Source: Methylobacillus sp.
Lineage (GTDB): Bacteria > Pseudomonadota > Gammaproteobacteria > Burkholderiales > Methylophilaceae
Reading direction: 5' to 3'
Length of the DNA: 49,314 bases
Assembly (NCBI GenBank): GCA_031277395.1
Contig: JAITML010000039.1
Location: 1-49,314, forward strand
Shown here one piece after another: positions 15,957 to 26,569 of the stretch (the first letter of the stretch is position 1; each line of letters starts with the position of its first letter). A program made the position numbers and the translations under genes. The notes beneath the pieces are model-generated. The model worked only from the letters and a program-made list of their open reading frames with translations. It had not been told where the DNA came from and searched no databases.

Positions 15957-16916
15957 TCATCCCAACTGCGCGCGCATTTCTTCTTCAATCTCGAAGATGT
16001 CGGCGACTATGCCGTACTTCGCGATGGTGAAGATGGATGCGTTGGGGTCGGTGTTGACCGCGACGATGGTGGGTACGTGCTTCATGCCGGCCATGTGCTG
16101 GATGGAGCCTGAAATGCCCATCGCAACATACAGCTTGCATGCGCCGACCACCTTGCCGGATTGACCGACCTGGCGTGACTTCGGCAGCCAGCCCGCATCC
16201 GCGATGGGGCGCGAGCAGCACAGCGTCGCGCCCACCGTGTCGGCCAGTTCGCGGAAGGTTTCGACATTGTTTTCTTCCGCGATGCCGCGTCCGATGGAGA
16301 CAATGAAATCGACGCCGGTAATATCCACGTCATCTGCACCACCCGCTTCGACGAATTGCAGATTTTTGCCGCGCGAAGTTGCAGAGCCGAGATCAAGCGC
16401 GCTGACGGTGGGCGATGTCGCGCCTTCCGCCTGTTTGTACACGCTGCCGCGTATGGCGAGCAGCACGCATTCCCTGCCCGGAAAATCAATTTCGACGTTG
16501 ACTTTCTGGTTGTAGCCCGCGCGCGTCGCCACGAGTTCCGCGCCATCGTATTCGACCTTGAACACGTCGGTGGCGAAACCGAAGTTGCCTTTCTTCGCGA
16601 GTGTCGCCGCGTAACCCAGCGTATCCACCGAGTGCGCCATAAGCACCACGGAAGGTTTGCGGTTTTCAACAAGCGCGCTCACGGCGGCTTCAAAAAGATC
16701 GGGATCGAATTCCTCGCTTGCGGTTTTCACCGTGACGATTTCATCCACGCCCGTCACCGACAGCGCGGAAGTGTAAGCCTCGGCCTTGCTGCCGATGACT
16801 GCCACAACCACCTTGTCATCCGCCTGACGCAATTCCTGCGCGGCGGAAATCAATTCCAGCGTAACCGGACGCAACTCGTTGCGACGGTGTTCCGCAATAA
16901 CCAATATCGTCTTCAT
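15957..16916 (-). CDS. etfA: Electron transfer flavoprotein alpha subunit
   Basis: A 319-residue ETF alpha subunit. With EtfB it forms the FAD-containing carrier that takes electrons from trimethylamine dehydrogenase. The C-terminal FAD domain contains CCSRPIADAGWLPKSRQVG and SGKVVGACKLYVAMGISGSI, and the VNTDPNASIFTIAKYGIVAD segment is the classical FAD-binding end. From memory it resembles the Methylophilus trimethylamine-linked ETF more than the beta-oxidation type. It starts 2 bp after etfB, is last in the operon, and is followed by a terminator. Confidence 0.95.
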   Translation of the reverse strand: MKTILVIAEHRRNELRPVTLELISAAQELRQADDKVVVAVIGSKAEAYTSALSVTGVDEIVTVKTASEEFDPDLFEAAVSALVENRKPSVVLMAHSVDTLGYAATLAKKGNFGFATDVFKVEYDGAELVATRAGYNQKVNVEIDFPGRECVLLAIRGSVYKQAEGATSPTVSALDLGSATSRGKNLQFVEAGGADDVDITGVDFIVSIGRGIAEENNVETFRELADTVGATLCCSRPIADAGWLPKSRQVGQSGKVVGACKLYVAMGISGSIQHMAGMKHVPTIVAVNTDPNASIFTIAKYGIVADIFEIEEEMRAQLG

Positions 16917-16918
16917 GC

Positions 16919-17716
16919 TTATTCCCCTTTGAATTCCTTGATGATCTCGATGATGCGCGCGGCCTGTTCGGCGGGCGTGCCCTCTATCATGGCGGCGCGG
17001 CCTTTCGGCGGCACATACATGCGACGCACGCGCGACAACGCAACGCCTGCACCCACGTCGGCGGGCGTGAGGCCGAGATCGCCCAGCGACACTTCCTCGA
17101 TGGGCTTGGCCGCTGCCTGCTTGATGCCGCGCAGTGAAGCGTAGCGCGGCTTGTTGATGCCGAGCTGTATCGTGAGCACTGCGGGGCAGGCCACTTCGAC
17201 TTCCTGCAAGGTGCCGCCTTCCAGTTCGCGACGCGCCACGGCTGTGTTCGCATCCGGCGCGTATTCCAGACCGGCCACCACGGCAGCATGCGGCCAGCCG
17301 AGAGCGGCGGCGACAGCGATGCCGGTGGAACCGTTGGCTGCGTCGGACGATTGCACGCCTGCGAAAATCATGCCCGGTGATTCCTTTTTCGCGACGGCGG
17401 CGAGTATGCCGCCAACCGTGATCGAATCCGAACCTTCCATCGCATCATCCCACACGCGAATCGCGCGATCCGCGCCCTTGGCGAGACATTTGCGCAGGCT
17501 TTCATCGACGCGATCCGGGCCAACCGAAACCACTACAACTTCCACCGTGCCTTCGGGCGCCTTCTCCTTGATGAGCATCGCTTCTTCCAGCGAAAAATCA
17601 TCCCATTCGTTGAGGTCGTACAGCAAAAAGTCCTCGTCAACATCGAGTTCGTCATCGCGAAACTCGAAATCCTCATCGAGTGCCGCGACCTGCTTGACCG
17701 GTACCATTATTTTCAT
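16919..17716 (-). CDS. etfB: Electron transfer flavoprotein beta subunit
   Basis: A 265-residue ETF beta subunit. The acidic insert DVDEDFLLYDLNEWDDFSLE (about 27-46) and the block AVLTIQLGINKPRYASLRGI are shared with the Methylophilus ETF that partners trimethylamine dehydrogenase. The beta subunit binds AMP and carries the recognition loop for partner dehydrogenases. The ATG at 17716 is chosen because MKIMVPVKQ is the conserved beginning and GGAG lies 9 bp upstream; a longer frame adds five residues. It is third in the etfD-LRV-etfB-etfA operon, 70 bp after the repeat-protein gene. Confidence 0.95.
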   Translation of the reverse strand: MKIMVPVKQVAALDEDFEFRDDELDVDEDFLLYDLNEWDDFSLEEAMLIKEKAPEGTVEVVVVSVGPDRVDESLRKCLAKGADRAIRVWDDAMEGSDSITVGGILAAVAKKESPGMIFAGVQSSDAANGSTGIAVAAALGWPHAAVVAGLEYAPDANTAVARRELEGGTLQEVEVACPAVLTIQLGINKPRYASLRGIKQAAAKPIEEVSLGDLGLTPADVGAGVALSRVRRMYVPPKGRAAMIEGTPAEQAARIIEIIKEFKGE

Positions 17717-17786
17717 GATGCTTTTCTCCACTTTTCTGACAATTAAATTTTATTCCCCATGACTTCCCTCTCTTATGAAAGAGGGT

Positions 17787-19142
17787 TCACCCGGCTTTCA
17801 CTTTTCCCGCGAACCACCGCATCGCGGTAAATCTGACCGACGCATCGGGATCATTCAGCAACGGCCATTTATCCTCGTCCTTGAGCGTCCGGTTGCCCAC
17901 CAGCAACACGCGATGCAGATAGTACGGGTCTTTCAGCAACGACTTCAGCACGGTGTCTGAAGCGCGCGGATTCAATATCACGCCGCGCCGCACATCGGCT
18001 TCACCGGATTGCGCGAGCTGGCGCAACAGCGCCTGCGGTGCGCGCGGATTCGCGGCCACGCCGCTCAGCACATCGACCGCGTGATCGGTCGCCAGAATTT
18101 TCATCAACTTCGCGCCCGCTTTCGGCTGATACGCCACAGCAGCGCGCACCCAGCCGTTATCATCATGCGCGAGTTGTTCCAGCAATTCCGCCGGACAAGC
18201 CGGATTGCGCGCCACGGCGCGGCGCACTTCGGCATTTTCCTCACCCGCCAATTCCCTCAGCAACGCTACCGGCGTGGCGGGATTGCGCGCGGCGCGCTGG
18301 CGTACCCAGTGATCGTCATCGCGCGCGAATTTCTCCAGCACCGACAGTGGAAGATCACCGCGCAACGCGATCTCGCGGCGCACGCCCACCGATTCATCGC
18401 CCGCAAGCGCAATCACCAGTTCCGGCGTCAAGACCGCGTTCCCGGCAACGGCGCGGCGCACAGCCAGCGTGCGTGAACGTGCGAGACGCGCGAGCAGCTT
18501 GGCCGTAATGCGGGGATTGCCCGCAAGCTGCCGCAATACAAGCGGGTTGCCACTCAGCGCCGCCTGCGTCAGCAAATGCCTGCGACATGCAGGATGTGCG
18601 ACGACAGCGGCACGCACATAATCATTGCCCGTTTCGTACACCGCCTCCAGCAAATCGGGCGAGGCCGCCGCATGCGTGGCGATGGCCGCGTCAAAACGTT
18701 CGGGAAATCGCGCGCGCAAAATGCGCAGCACCGTGGCGCTTGCCGACGGATTTCCGGCGACGGCTTTCAATACTTCATCGCTGTCCGATTCATGCGCCAT
18801 CGATTCAAGCACGATGGCAGGCGTGTTCCGGTGTTGCGCGATGAGCGTCATGAGCGCATCGCTGTTTTCCGTGCGATAAAGCTCGGCCAGCGTTTGACCC
18901 GATGTGCGCAAATTGCGCTGCACGCGCTGCCGCACCGATGCGTCGCTGAGTCGCACAAGCGCCTGCAACACAACTGCGGGTGTATGTTCCCAGCGCGCCA
19001 GTGTCAATGCGTCGCGGCGGCCTTCAAACAATATCGTGTCAAGCGCGACGCGAGCAACGGAATCTGCAACTTCATATACCGCTGTCGCGTGATACAGGTC
19101 GCCCGATCGCAATGCCACGGACACCAGAGCTTGCGCGGTCAT
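17787..19142 (-). CDS. Leucine-rich-variant (LRV/HEAT-like) repeat protein in the ETF operon
   Basis: A 451-residue all-helical solenoid. From about residue 110 to 420 it consists of roughly 24-residue units with a pattern like VRRAVARNPACPAELLEQLA, the LRV type in which short and long helices alternate. No cysteine cluster, signal peptide or membrane helix is present, unlike the Azotobacter LRV protein, which carries FeS. The start at 19142 lies 1 bp beyond the etfD-like stop, and a longer frame would overlap that gene by 77 bp. Tight coupling between the membrane oxidoreductase and ETF suggests a scaffold or assembly role, which is inference. A small hairpin (CCCTCT/AGAGGG, 17766-17785) separates it from etfB. 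Confidence 0.8.
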   Translation of the reverse strand: MTAQALVSVALRSGDLYHATAVYEVADSVARVALDTILFEGRRDALTLARWEHTPAVVLQALVRLSDASVRQRVQRNLRTSGQTLAELYRTENSDALMTLIAQHRNTPAIVLESMAHESDSDEVLKAVAGNPSASATVLRILRARFPERFDAAIATHAAASPDLLEAVYETGNDYVRAAVVAHPACRRHLLTQAALSGNPLVLRQLAGNPRITAKLLARLARSRTLAVRRAVAGNAVLTPELVIALAGDESVGVRREIALRGDLPLSVLEKFARDDDHWVRQRAARNPATPVALLRELAGEENAEVRRAVARNPACPAELLEQLAHDDNGWVRAAVAYQPKAGAKLMKILATDHAVDVLSGVAANPRAPQALLRQLAQSGEADVRRGVILNPRASDTVLKSLLKDPYYLHRVLLVGNRTLKDEDKWPLLNDPDASVRFTAMRWFAGKVKAG

Positions 19143-19143
19143 G

Positions 19144-21297
19144 TCATGGGGCAGCCGTTTCAGGCTCGGGTTCAGGCTGAGGCTGAGTTTCTTCCCAGAC
19201 TTCATATTCCACGCACTCATCTATGAGCTCGATGAGCTCGCGTACCACGAACTTGCCTTCAAAACCGGAGGTCTTGAGTGCATCTTCAAACATCGTCAAA
19301 TCCTTGGGACAGGACACCACAAACACTTGCAGACCTTCAATCGCGCCCGCTTCCATCATGCGGTTTTGCGACGGTTTTTCCTTGCCCACCGGATCGGGAA
19401 TCCAGATGCGGCCGCCGCCTGCGCCACAGCAGAAGGAGTTGTCACGGTTGCGTCCCATCTCGACCAGATCACAGCCGAGCATCTTCAATATTTCACGCGG
19501 CGCGTCGAAACCCTTGTTGTAACGCCCGAGGTGGCACGGGTCGTGATAGGTGACGCGATAGTCGAGTTTTTTGTTGAGCTTGATCCGGCCTTCTTCGAGC
19601 AGCTGTTTCACCACGCTGGTGTAATGCTGAATCTCGAACTGGCCGCCGAATTCCGGGTATTCGTTGCGTATCGTGTTGTACGAGTGCGGGTCGGTGGTGA
19701 CTATGGTTTTGAAGTCGCAGGTTTGCAGCGTGCCGATGTTGCTGGACGCAAGCAACTCATACAGCCCTTCCTCGCCGACGCGGCGCACATCGTTGCCCGC
19801 GTTCATCTCGCCTTCAAACAGCAGGCCGAAATCCACGCCCACATGATGCAGCAGTCGCGCGAATGCCTGGCTCACCTTTTGATTGCGCGGATCAAACGAG
19901 GCGTAATCACCGACAAACCACACCAGATCAACCGGCTCCTTGCGCGCATCCTTGATCTCGAACGGCAGCGCCTTGGTCCAGGCCGCGCGTTTGCGCTTGG
20001 ATTCGCCAAAGGAATTGCCGCTCTTGTGGATGTTCTGCAAAGTCTTTTGCAGTATGGGTTCCATCTCGCCGTCCTCCACCAGTTTGCGACGCATTTGCAC
20101 GATGATGGGCACATGCTCCACCGCCACCGGGCAAATTTCCACGCACGCCAGGCAGGTACGGCACGACCACAGCGTTTCCATGAATACCTGACCCACGCCT
20201 TTTCCGTGAATATCAAGTTCGGCGGCATCGGGCAGCTTGCCGGAATTCAGTGTCTTGTTGGCAAATTCACGCAGCGACAAAATCACATCGCGCGGCGACA
20301 GGGGCGCGCCAACTGCATTGGCCGGACACGCTTCATGGCAGCGACCACACTTGGTGCAGGCATCAAGATGCAGCAACTGCTTCCAGGTAAGGTCGGTAAT
20401 GGTTTTGTAACCTGCGCTCGCCTGCTCCTCGGGAACCTTGGGCAAGCGACGCGCGGCGAGCGGATCGCGGAACATGAGCGATGCGGACGCGGTGAAAATG
20501 TGTTTGATTTTGGTGTAGGGGATGCACGCGATAAACGTCAGTGCGAGCAAACCATGAAACCACCACAACACGCCGCGCAAGATGCTCGCGCCTTCGGCGC
20601 TCAATCCAGCGCCCTGCATCACCGATGCCAGCGCCGCGCCAAACGGCGACCACCAGCGCACATCCCACACCGAGGGACGATCCGCGAGCCAGACTATGCG
20701 TGCGGCTTCCAGCACAAAGCCGGTAATGCCGATCAAAATCAGCGACCACAAAAACGCCCAGTCTTCGCGGCGATAGCCACTGCGATCATAATCAGGATCG
20801 CCCGGCTCACGGTCAGGACGCTTGTAATCGAGTTTGGGCAGCTTGAGCCATTTGCGACGATACATCATGTAGAGCAAACCGCCGATCAAACCCACGCCGG
20901 CGAAATCCAGCACCAGCGAAAACACCAGATAAAATTTTCCGTACCAGAATTGCCAACCGGTCAGCGGCTTGAGAATGTCGTATTCCAGCGTGATCGTGGC
21001 CGTACCGACCAGCAATGTCAGAAAACTGAAAAAGATCAACGCGTGCGCCTTGCCCGCCGCGCTATCGCGCCGTTTGATCGTGCGGTGCGTGAGCATGATT
21101 TTTATCATGTCGATAAGCCGCGCAACCAGATTTCCCCAGGAAGGATCCGGCTGCCCGCGACGATACTTGCGGATTTGGGTGTACGCACCGTAAGCGAAAA
21201 CCGCGATGGCCGCATAGCCGAAGGCATAGAAGAGATAAATCAGCTTCGGCTGAAAGTTCTCAAACAGCACGCGGGTAATTTGCATGGAATCGTTCAT
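19144..21297 (-). CDS. Membrane FeS oxidoreductase, EtfD-like (probable ETF:quinone oxidoreductase)
   Basis: A 717-residue fusion. The N-terminal part (about 15-275) has six or so membrane helices and His residues, like the NarI-type cytochrome b subunit. Two 4Fe-4S motifs follow: Cys314, 317, 320, 324 and Cys379, 382, 385, 389. The C-terminal heterodisulfide-reductase-like region has HDPCHLGRYN (585-594) and CCGAGGG (623-629) for a CCG-type cluster. Proteins of this build, such as mycobacterial EtfD, are proposed to pass electrons from ETF to the quinone pool. Being first in the operon with etfBA supports that role here in place of a standard ETF-QO. The tail (701-717) is Glu/Pro-rich. Confidence 0.88.
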   Translation of the reverse strand: MNDSMQITRVLFENFQPKLIYLFYAFGYAAIAVFAYGAYTQIRKYRRGQPDPSWGNLVARLIDMIKIMLTHRTIKRRDSAAGKAHALIFFSFLTLLVGTATITLEYDILKPLTGWQFWYGKFYLVFSLVLDFAGVGLIGGLLYMMYRRKWLKLPKLDYKRPDREPGDPDYDRSGYRREDWAFLWSLILIGITGFVLEAARIVWLADRPSVWDVRWWSPFGAALASVMQGAGLSAEGASILRGVLWWFHGLLALTFIACIPYTKIKHIFTASASLMFRDPLAARRLPKVPEEQASAGYKTITDLTWKQLLHLDACTKCGRCHEACPANAVGAPLSPRDVILSLREFANKTLNSGKLPDAAELDIHGKGVGQVFMETLWSCRTCLACVEICPVAVEHVPIIVQMRRKLVEDGEMEPILQKTLQNIHKSGNSFGESKRKRAAWTKALPFEIKDARKEPVDLVWFVGDYASFDPRNQKVSQAFARLLHHVGVDFGLLFEGEMNAGNDVRRVGEEGLYELLASSNIGTLQTCDFKTIVTTDPHSYNTIRNEYPEFGGQFEIQHYTSVVKQLLEEGRIKLNKKLDYRVTYHDPCHLGRYNKGFDAPREILKMLGCDLVEMGRNRDNSFCCGAGGGRIWIPDPVGKEKPSQNRMMEAGAIEGLQVFVVSCPKDLTMFEDALKTSGFEGKFVVRELIELIDECVEYEVWEETQPQPEPEPETAAP

Positions 21298-21343
21298 TAC
21301 TGCACTTTCATCTTATGAAAACATCCTCACGAATCGCGGTTCA

Positions 21344-21418
21344 TGCAGGTTTTTCTGCCGCGCACACTTTCCATCGAGCCGTGCGTCGCCTGAAAAACCC
21401 GGGCGGTTGAAACCTGCA
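21344..21418 (-). promoter_or_regulatory. Structured 5' leader upstream of the etfD-like gene
   Basis: TGCAGGTTT (21344-21352) can pair with AAACCTGCA (21410-21418). Alternatively GGTTTTTC (21348-21355) can pair with GAAAAACC (21392-21399), with an inner CGCAC/GTGCG stem. The two pairings share bases, so only one can form at a time. The region lies between the predicted operator at 21496 and the start codon, so it would be transcribed leader RNA. No known riboswitch class is recognised. Confidence 0.4.
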
Positions 21419-21495
21419 CCTATACGGCGCAGCGTTTGATAATTTAGTTAGGGCTTTTTGTTGGTGCTATTGTCGGCAACCACCCCATGACCCCA

Positions 21496-21528
21496 CAATT
21501 CTCCTTACGGTTTACCTCTAAAGTGGTA
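21496..21528 (-). promoter_or_regulatory. Island cis element, copy D (upstream of the ETF operon and rnk)
   Basis: On the plus strand: CAATT, CTCC, TTACGG, TT, then TACCTCT, AA, AGTGGTA. TACCTCT matches the NarL heptamer TACYYMT exactly. It lies 199 bp upstream of the etfD-like start on the minus strand and 133 bp before rnk on the plus strand. It shares fixed spacing with copies A, B and C. Confidence 0.6.
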
Positions 21529-21660
21529 GAGAATATTGGGCTGCCGCCACCTGTTATTGTTGGATCAAAATTCGTCAATTTGCCCGTGGAAATTGACCTC
21601 GCGCAACAGTGACTGTACGATGAAATGAGGTTTGTAAATTACTTGTGCAAGGAATGAAAA

Positions 21661-22074
21661 ATGGCTGCAAAACCCGAACTCATCATCTCGTCTTTTGACG
21701 CCGAAAGGCTGGAGCAACTGCTCGCCGCGCTGCCCTACGGCATGTTCCCCGGCAGAACGGAACTGGAAACAGAGCTTGGTCGCGCGAAAATCGTCGCACC
21801 CGAGGATATTCCAAAAACAGTGGTGACGATGAATTCCACCGTCGCATTTGAAATGGGCGCAGGCGGCGAAACCTTCAGCCTGACGCTCGTCTATCCTCAC
21901 GACATCGACGGCGCCGGACACAAAATTTCCATTCTCGCCCCGGTCGGCAGCGCGCTGCTCGGCCTGTCACAAGGCGACGAAATCGAATGGCCGAAGCCCG
22001 GCGGCGGAATGCTCAAGGTAAAAATCAAGGAAGTGCTTTATCAGCCAGAGCGTGAAGGGGAGTTTAATCGGTAA
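21661..22074 (+). CDS. rnk: Rnk-type nucleoside diphosphate kinase regulator (GreA/B C-terminal domain)
   Basis: A 137-residue protein. The N-terminal segment (1-45) is the short Rnk coiled coil, and the C-terminal half (TFSLTLVYPHDIDGAG, ISILAPVGSALLGLSQGDEI) is the FKBP-like GreA/GreB domain. Rnk proteins bind RNA polymerase and influence nucleotide pools. GreA/B themselves have a longer N-terminal coiled coil, which is absent here. AAGGAA precedes the ATG. It is the only plus-strand gene in this part of the island, and the link to amine metabolism is positional only. Confidence 0.85.
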   Translation: MAAKPELIISSFDAERLEQLLAALPYGMFPGRTELETELGRAKIVAPEDIPKTVVTMNSTVAFEMGAGGETFSLTLVYPHDIDGAGHKISILAPVGSALLGLSQGDEIEWPKPGGGMLKVKIKEVLYQPEREGEFNR

Positions 22075-22110
22075 CATCGCCATGCCGCACACGGGAGAAA
22101 GCTACGGAGT

Positions 22111-22137
22111 AAAAAACGGGCGACCAAAGCCGCCCGT
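22111..22137 (-). terminator. Rho-independent terminator of tmd
   Basis: On the minus strand, ACGGGCG and CGCCCGT form a stem with an eight-base loop, followed by a run of six T. It lies about 60 bp beyond the tmd stop and is nearly identical to the terminator of the second permease gene at 26500-26526. Confidence 0.85.
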
Positions 22138-22199
22138 TCTGAGGAAATTGCTCTTGCCGAGTTCCCGCCACGCTTACGCGTAGCGGGATTTCACTTGCG

Positions 22200-24446
<2,247 letters not shown>

Positions 24447-24452
24447 TCAATG

Positions 24453-24488
24453 ACCCATGGACGGGCGACCGGAGTCGCCCGTGTGGGT
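24453..24488 (-). other. Intercistronic hairpin between permease 1 and tmd
   Basis: ACGGGCGAC (24461-24469) and GTCGCCCGT (24474-24482) form a perfect 9-bp stem with a CGGA loop, extended by ACCCA/TGGGT. No T run follows, so it is more likely an mRNA-processing or stability element than a terminator. It starts 17 bp beyond the permease stop. Confidence 0.6.
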
Positions 24489-24504
24489 ATAAAAGCTCAA
24501 AAAC

Positions 24505-26199
24505 TCATGACACCAGGCTGTGTGTCCAGTACGCGAGGGCGATACCCGCCAGCAACGCGAGGTAGGGAAGAACACCCGCGCGCTTGGAGACGCCTTCTTC
24601 GTTGCCTGAGAAATACAGGTCGTCCAGCATCGCCTTGGGGAACACGCCCTTGTCCTGGATGTAATGCCGGAAGATGAACACCGGAATAATCAGCGAAGCG
24701 AAGATCAAGCCCGCAGTCAGCGTGCCTGCGCCCCAGATATTCGCGCCCAGCCCCATGAGCGTCACGTTCACATAGCCCAGAATCGCGCCCGCGGCGAGCA
24801 GCAGGGTCGGCGCGCGATAGGGTCTATCCCACTTTGCCCTGTCCATGCGGTGTATCCAGCCCGCATTGAGGTTGAGGAAGTTGAAGATGATGTAGCCCAC
24901 GTTGGCGGCGGCGAGGATGAACATGTAATCCGACATCATCAGCAGGATCAGGTTAAAGCCCAGGTCCGTCCACATGGCTCGGGTCGGAGCGCCATGCTTG
25001 TTGACGTGAGACAGATACTTCGGCAACCAGCCGTCCACGGAAGCCTGATACAGCGTGCGCGAGGAACCCGACATCGAGGTCATGATGGAGAGCGTGAGCG
25101 AGAGTATCAACATGATCACCATGATTGCACCGATGACCTTGTTGCCGCCCAATATGCCGGACAGCACATTGGCGATGCCCATGCCGCTGTAAACTTCCGG
25201 CGCCAGCATGCCACTGTAAACCGCCGCTGTCGTTACGTTTCCTTCCGCATCCGTTACCGCAGGCGTGACCATTTCACCCAAACCAAGGTGGCCCTGGAAG
25301 GCGATAGGCACCAGCGTGAACACCGCGATGCAAAGCAGACCGGAATAGAGGATGGCCTTGAAGGTGTCGCGCTTGGGATCCTTGAATTCGCGCGTGTAGC
25401 ACACCGCGGTTTCAAAACCATAGGTTGACCACGCAGCGATGAACAGCCCGCCCGCCATGAGCATCCAGCCGTCGAAATTCCAGACGCCGTCAATCACTGC
25501 TCCCGCTTCGTCATAAGCCAGCGGCTTGAGCGGAAAGAAGTGCGCGCTCGGAAGATCGCCCGTGACAATCGGCACAATGCCGACCAACATGAGCGGGAGC
25601 AAAGCGGCGATACCAAGTATGGTCATCGTTTTGGCTGAGCGCAAAATGCCGCCGTGCTGAATCGCGAACACAATGAGCAGCACCGCCGCGCCAAGCAGGA
25701 AGGTCGCGTTGATGCGCAGCTCCAATCCTTCCTTGACGCCGGAAAGATCGGCCAGTGTGATCTGCCAGGTATTGATCGCCGCGTCAGGCGCGAACAGCGC
25801 GGTCAATATGTAGCCCGCGACAAGACCGGAGCCGATAGCAAGCACCGGCGACCATGCAAACCAGTTACACCACACCGAAACCGGCGCGATGAATCTGCTG
25901 TAACGCACCCAGGCCGCCGCGCCGTAAATCGACGCGCCGCCTGATTTGTTCGGAAAAAGACCCGCGATTTCGGCGTAGGTGAAGCTCTGGATGAAGCCGA
26001 ACATGATGGAAACCATCCAGATGATCCACGCCGGTTTGCCGACGGTTGCCGAGATGCCGCCCATCGAAAAGAGCACAAGCGCCGGAACGCCGCTGGCCAC
26101 CCAGAATGCGCCCTGCCAGCCGATTTTACGTTGCAGCGAAGCGTGTGATACCGCACTTCCATGCGAATCCGCGCTCTGCGGATTAATTTCGTTTTCCAC
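24505..26199 (-). CDS. APC-family permease 1, probable methylated-amine transporter
   Basis: A 564-residue inner-membrane protein with about 12 helices and the APC (amino acid-polyamine-organocation) fold. The first helix has SMGGISATVGKPAW, and the conserved loop SSRTLYQASVDGWLP lies near residue 395. The start codon is GTG, with GGAGG 9 bp upstream. It is very similar along its whole length to the neighbouring permease 2 (26570-28267), so the pair is a tandem duplication. It precedes tmd in the same direction by 112 bp with no terminator. Trimethylamine uptake is therefore the natural guess, but APC substrate specificity cannot be read from sequence. Confidence 0.85.
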   Translation of the reverse strand: MENEINPQSADSHGSAVSHASLQRKIGWQGAFWVASGVPALVLFSMGGISATVGKPAWIIWMVSIMFGFIQSFTYAEIAGLFPNKSGGASIYGAAAWVRYSRFIAPVSVWCNWFAWSPVLAIGSGLVAGYILTALFAPDAAINTWQITLADLSGVKEGLELRINATFLLGAAVLLIVFAIQHGGILRSAKTMTILGIAALLPLMLVGIVPIVTGDLPSAHFFPLKPLAYDEAGAVIDGVWNFDGWMLMAGGLFIAAWSTYGFETAVCYTREFKDPKRDTFKAILYSGLLCIAVFTLVPIAFQGHLGLGEMVTPAVTDAEGNVTTAAVYSGMLAPEVYSGMGIANVLSGILGGNKVIGAIMVIMLILSLTLSIMTSMSGSSRTLYQASVDGWLPKYLSHVNKHGAPTRAMWTDLGFNLILLMMSDYMFILAAANVGYIIFNFLNLNAGWIHRMDRAKWDRPYRAPTLLLAAGAILGYVNVTLMGLGANIWGAGTLTAGLIFASLIIPVFIFRHYIQDKGVFPKAMLDDLYFSGNEEGVSKRAGVLPYLALLAGIALAYWTHSLVS

Positions 26200-26388
26200 T
26201 ATAAACCTCCATTGATTGATCGTGCGCCTGACTCAAACGACCGGAACAGGCTGGCTACGCCTGAAATTACCGGATCGCAGAGCGATATAGAACAACTGCC
26301 GCTGCATGGGCACCCCCTCACTGTTTGTTATCATTTTCAAACTGTCACTGCATCACGTCGCATCATCATTTTTTACGGTATGAACCGG

Positions 26389-26421
26389 CAATTGCTCTTA
26401 GGGATTAACTCAAAAGAGGTA
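26389..26421 (-). promoter_or_regulatory. Island cis element, copy B (upstream of permease 1-tmd)
   Basis: On the plus strand: CAATT, GCTC, TTAGGG, AT, then TAACTCA, AA, AGAGGTA. It lies 190 bp upstream of the permease 1 start codon. About 45 bp on the gene side is also similar to the matching side of copy A (ACTGCATC followed by a CATC/TTCATT stretch), so the duplication seems to include the promoter. The left half-site is the least conserved of the four. The rest of the 370-bp gap holds the two hairpins downstream of permease 2 and no gene. Confidence 0.6.
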
Positions 26422-26499
26422 TTCCAACGTCAGAATCATGGTTTATTTTTTTGCTTTAAAAACAAGTGCAAAGCACCGGGTTTTCGCAGATCAGCAGAC

Positions 26500-26526
26500 A
26501 AAAAAACGGGCGGCCAAAGCCGCCCG
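26500..26526 (-). terminator. Rho-independent terminator of permease 2
   Basis: On the minus strand, CGGGCGGC and GCCGCCCG form a perfect 8-bp stem with a four-base loop, followed by seven T. Its sequence is nearly the same as the tmd terminator. Confidence 0.85.
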
Positions 26527-26541
26527 AGATTTACAGATGTG

Positions 26542-26564
26542 AAGGCGGGCGTGAAGCCCGCCTT
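26542..26564 (-). terminator. Second hairpin just after the permease 2 stop
   Basis: AAGGCGGGC and GCCCGCCTT form a 9-bp stem with loop GTGAA, 5 bp beyond the permease 2 stop. With the hairpin at 26500 it makes a tandem terminator, although this one lacks a T run on the minus strand. Confidence 0.55.
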
Positions 26565-26569
26565 TAGTT

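Noticed and set aside
19141-21318. A 725-codon open frame on the plus strand opposite the etfD-like gene
   Set aside because: Its translation has no recognisable domain and is rich in His, Arg and Gln. The opposite strand encodes a complete membrane/FeS protein with all cysteine motifs, so this is a shadow caused by GC-rich codon use.
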